From: Pseudomonadota bacterium
GTDB lineage: Bacteria > Pseudomonadota > Alphaproteobacteria > Rhizobiales > Beijerinckiaceae
DNA: 6,722 nucleotides
Assembly: GCA_021812505.1 (NCBI GenBank)
Contig: JAKANG010000083.1
Span: 1 to 6,722, forward strand
Reading direction: 5' to 3'
The notes under the pieces were generated by a model, which was given only the letters and a program-made list of their open reading frames with translations, ran no database searches and was not told where the DNA came from. Shown here in pieces: positions 5,024 to 6,722 of this stretch (position 1 is its first letter; each line of letters opens with the position of its first letter). Made by a program: the position numbers and the translations under genes.

Positions 5024-6112
5024 ATGAGCGAAAAGCGCCCGCGTCTTGACGCAAGGGTCGAAAGTCTGGCGGCGGACGCCCGGCGCGAAGCCGAAAGACG
5101 GCTTGCCGCCGGCGAGAGATCCCGCCTTTCCCGGCTGTTCTTTTCGCCGGCGCTGCACTTCCTTCGCGCTTATTTTTTCGGGCGCGGCGTCCTGAAAGGG
5201 ATGGTCGGATTTGTCGACGCCCGCATGGAGGGACTTGCTTCTTTCGTGACCGAGGCCGCTCATGTCCAGATGGCCAAAGGCGCTCAGGGGCCGGCGCCGG
5301 GAGGCCAAATCCCCGGCTTTGGCGGGGCGCGGTTGCCCCTGGCGGCGACGATCATCTGCCGGAACGAGAAAAATTACATAAAGAAATGCGTGGAAAGCCT
5401 TGATGGATTTGATGAAATAATAATCGTCGACTCAGGCTCCACCGACGGCACGCCGGACATTTTGCGCGGCTTCGTCGCCCGAGGTTGGCCCATAAAACTG
5501 ATCGAACGCGGATGGCCGGGCTATGCAAGGCAGAAGCAGTTCGCATGGGAGCAGGCGACGCGCGACTGGGTGCTGAGCATCGATTCCGACGAATGGCTGG
5601 ACGACGATTTGCGGCGCGCGCTGCCGGCGCTGCTCGCGGCGCCGCAGGACGTGGTCGGGTGGAAATTGCGCCGGCCGCTGGCTTTCTATGGCCAGGAGCA
5701 GGTCGCCCCGAAAGGCGCGCGGCCCGAACGCATCACAAGGCTGGCGCGGCGCGACAAGGTGCGTTTCGACGAAAGCGCCCTGGTCCATGAGGGGTTGGTG
5801 GCGGACGGCCGGATTCTGGAGGCCGGGCAGGGTTTTTTGCGCCACGACCGCGCGCTGCGTATCGACGCGCAGATCATGAAGGAAATGAACTATGCGCGGC
5901 TGAAGGCGGAACAGAGAGTCTTGCGCGGCAAGACGCCATCGCGGCTCAGGATCGTCGTGAATCCCTGGCTCTATTTCCTGCGAATCTTCTTCATCAACCG
6001 CGTTTATCTCTATGGAATCGATGGCTATATTCTCGCCCGCACCCGCGCCGCCTATTCCTTTTTCGGCGAAGCGCTGCACTGGCGGTTATCGCAAGAAAAC
6101 GAACGCTTGTAG
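5024..6112 (+). CDS. WaaE/KdtX-type family-2 glycosyltransferase with an N-terminal extension
   Basis: GT-A fold inverting transferase, similar to LPS-core beta-glucosyltransferases of the WaaE/KdtX group; 362 residues. The catalytic domain starts near 106: LAATIICRNEKNYIKKCVESL, then IIIVDSGSTDGT (132-143), GYARQKQFAWEQATRDWVLS (166-185) and the metal-binding IDSDEW (Asp187, Asp189, 186-191). The C-terminal tail (306-362) is rich in aromatic and basic residues, with NPWLYFLRIFFINR and ILARTRAAYSFF. Members of the group usually begin at the catalytic domain; here about 105 extra residues precede it. Residues 42-80 of this extension resemble 314-352 of the tail, followed by a Gly/Pro-rich linker (about 84-103). 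ATG at 5024 is chosen because AAGG lies seven bases upstream; a TTG at 4988 in frame lies inside the predicted -10. The gene is divergent from the family-25 enzyme. Donor and acceptor are inferred only by family. Confidence 0.9.
   Translation: MSEKRPRLDARVESLAADARREAERRLAAGERSRLSRLFFSPALHFLRAYFFGRGVLKGMVGFVDARMEGLASFVTEAAHVQMAKGAQGPAPGGQIPGFGGARLPLAATIICRNEKNYIKKCVESLDGFDEIIIVDSGSTDGTPDILRGFVARGWPIKLIERGWPGYARQKQFAWEQATRDWVLSIDSDEWLDDDLRRALPALLAAPQDVVGWKLRRPLAFYGQEQVAPKGARPERITRLARRDKVRFDESALVHEGLVADGRILEAGQGFLRHDRALRIDAQIMKEMNYARLKAEQRVLRGKTPSRLRIVVNPWLYFLRIFFINRVYLYGIDGYILARTRAAYSFFGEALHWRLSQENERL
5147..5272 (+). repeat. N-terminal copy of a duplicated tail segment in the family-2 glycosyltransferase
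   Basis: Codes for residues 42-83. Aligned without gaps to residues 314-355 (offset 272), 17 of the first 39 positions are identical, including Pro42, Leu44, Phe46-Leu47-Arg48, Phe51, Arg54, Leu57, Gly59, Gly62, Ala66-Arg67, Ser73-Phe74, Glu77-Ala78 and His80. The match is at protein level; the DNA copies have diverged. Confidence 0.6.
5963..6088 (+). repeat. C-terminal copy of the duplicated tail segment
   Basis: Codes for residues 314-355, the normal tail position in WaaE-type enzymes: aromatic and basic, probably membrane-associated. It is the partner of the segment at 5147-5272. Confidence 0.6.
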
Positions 6113-6612
6113 CGTCTCAATCTATATCCGCGCCTGCTTCGGGCGCGAACCGCCCGCAGGCCGACGGCCAACTTTACGAGCAACGGCCGGTTGCGCCTGA
6201 GTGCTTGCGCTGGAGGGCAAAAATTCTGGGCGCTGAAAATCCGTTCAAGCTAGCGGTCGATTCGTTCGATCCTTCGACTTTCGACGTGTCAGACACCATT
6301 GAGCTTTTTGCGTCCCGGACGATGATGGACGAGCATTTGCAGGGTCGTGAAATTTTCGCCGAGGATTCAGCGGCGGTCCCCGCTTGTAACTGTGCAGCCA
6401 GGTCATCTGCCCTTTGGCGCGCCTGTCCGAGGTGGGCGGGCCCACGCATGGTTGCGTTCGCGTAAGCGCGGTTCAGGGCGCTCGCGACGGCAGCGATCAA
6501 GATCCGATGGACGGTCTGGGCCGTTGGATGGAGGACGCTTTCTTTGCGCGCGGCCGTGACGTTCGCCAAAGCGCAAGGGCTTCCAAACCAAGGCCAACGC
6601 CGGCGGGCATCG
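6113..6612. other. gene-poor stretch with a less G+C-rich open frame; no gene recognised
   Basis: No recognisable gene. A plus-strand frame is open from inside the preceding gene to a TAA at 6463-6465, with a TTG at 6205 but no good SD. The part from about 6211 to 6370 has 82 G/C in 160 bases, well below the neighbouring genes, and its translation (for example ENPFKLAVDSFDPSTF) has an ordinary protein-like composition, after which it becomes Cys/Arg/Trp-rich and implausible. This could be a decayed gene, a small foreign insert, or noncoding DNA. The opposite strand is also open over much of it (about 6174-6569), again without a recognisable family. Confidence 0.4.
6286..6296. repeat. short palindrome GTGTCAGACAC
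   Basis: Perfect 5-bp arms around a single A, inside the less G+C-rich stretch. It may be an operator half-pair or the remnant of a mobile-element repeat; no second copy is seen in the window. Confidence 0.2.
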
Positions 6613-6671
6613 CCGCGGAAAAAACCGCGGGCATGATCGACAACGCTGACGCGTTGACCACATGCCCGCGG
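6613..6671 (+). promoter_or_regulatory. two mutually exclusive hairpins, candidate leader-RNA attenuator or regulatory structure
   Basis: Hairpin I: CCGCGG (6613-6618), six A residues, CCGCGG (6625-6630). Hairpin II: CCGCGGGCATG (6625-6635) pairs perfectly with CATGCCCGCGG (6661-6671). Inside hairpin II, a second helix CAACGC (6641-6646) / GCGTTG (6651-6656) closes a TGAC tetraloop, with a 5x4 internal loop between the helices. The two hairpins share 6625-6630, so only one can form at a time. The element ends about 45 bases before a GGAGGAG sequence at the window edge, which places it in the 5' leader of a plus-strand gene just outside. No known riboswitch class was recognised. Confidence 0.5.
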
Positions 6672-6715
6672 CGACGGGAGCAGAGAGCGACTTCGGCTGC
6701 AGGATAAAGGAATCC

Positions 6716-6722
6716 GGAGGAG
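6716..6722 (+). promoter_or_regulatory. ribosome binding site of a gene starting beyond the right edge
   Basis: GGAGGAG occupies the final seven bases, near-perfectly complementary to the 16S 3' end, after an A+T-richer ATAAAGGAAT. A plus-strand start codon would be expected within about ten bases outside the window. Confidence 0.5.

Noticed and set aside
6174..6569. 131-codon minus-strand frame in the gene-poor right end
   Set aside because: No recognised family, no convincing SD, and the plus strand is open over the same bases; left as undetermined rather than called a gene.
6414..6707. 97-codon plus-strand frame running through the hairpins
   Set aside because: It crosses the highly structured element and has a composition typical of random G+C-rich frames; no domain seen.

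Overview
The window is G+C-rich bacterial DNA from a Gram-negative, most likely an alphaproteobacterium (Rhizobiales-like). Evidence for this is the strong G/C preference at third codon positions, an outer-membrane efflux lipoprotein, lipid A and LPS-core type enzymes, and CTTGAC-type -35 boxes. The genus cannot be fixed from the sequence alone. No tRNA, rRNA, CRISPR array or intact insertion sequence was recognised.

Left part (1-2805, minus strand): a tripartite RND-type efflux operon read right to left. First comes a possible 25-codon basic leader ORF with a strong ribosome binding site. It ends in an ATGA overlap with the start of a NodT/OprM-type outer-membrane lipoprotein channel (1205-2731). 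About 100 bp later comes an MdtA-type periplasmic adaptor (1-1104) that runs off the left edge. The inner-membrane RND pump is presumably further left.

Middle (2806-3212): a divergent intergenic region of about 400 bp, rich in dyad symmetries. It has a 7-bp hairpin in the efflux 5' leader, a GAACC/GGTTC inverted repeat, a CTTGAC-type promoter whose -35 box lies in the centre of a 19-bp inverted repeat, and a 16-bp palindrome.

Right-centre (3213-6112): three envelope genes. A plus-strand LpxL/HtrB-type lipid A acyltransferase (3213-4121) converges on a minus-strand family-25 glycosyltransferase (4157-4903). That gene is divergent from a plus-strand WaaE/KdtX-type family-2 glycosyltransferase (5024-6112). 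Together they suggest a lipid A / LPS core modification locus. The family-2 enzyme carries an N-terminal copy of its own C-terminal tail (17 of 39 ungapped positions identical), which is the most unusual protein feature here.

Right end (6113-6722): about 600 bp without a recognisable gene. Its first part is clearly less G+C-rich (82 G/C of 160 bases over 6211-6370) and may be a gene remnant or foreign DNA. Its last part holds two mutually exclusive hairpins (6613-6671), followed by a GGAGGAG ribosome-binding-type sequence at the very edge. This looks like the 5' leader of a gene that starts just outside the window.
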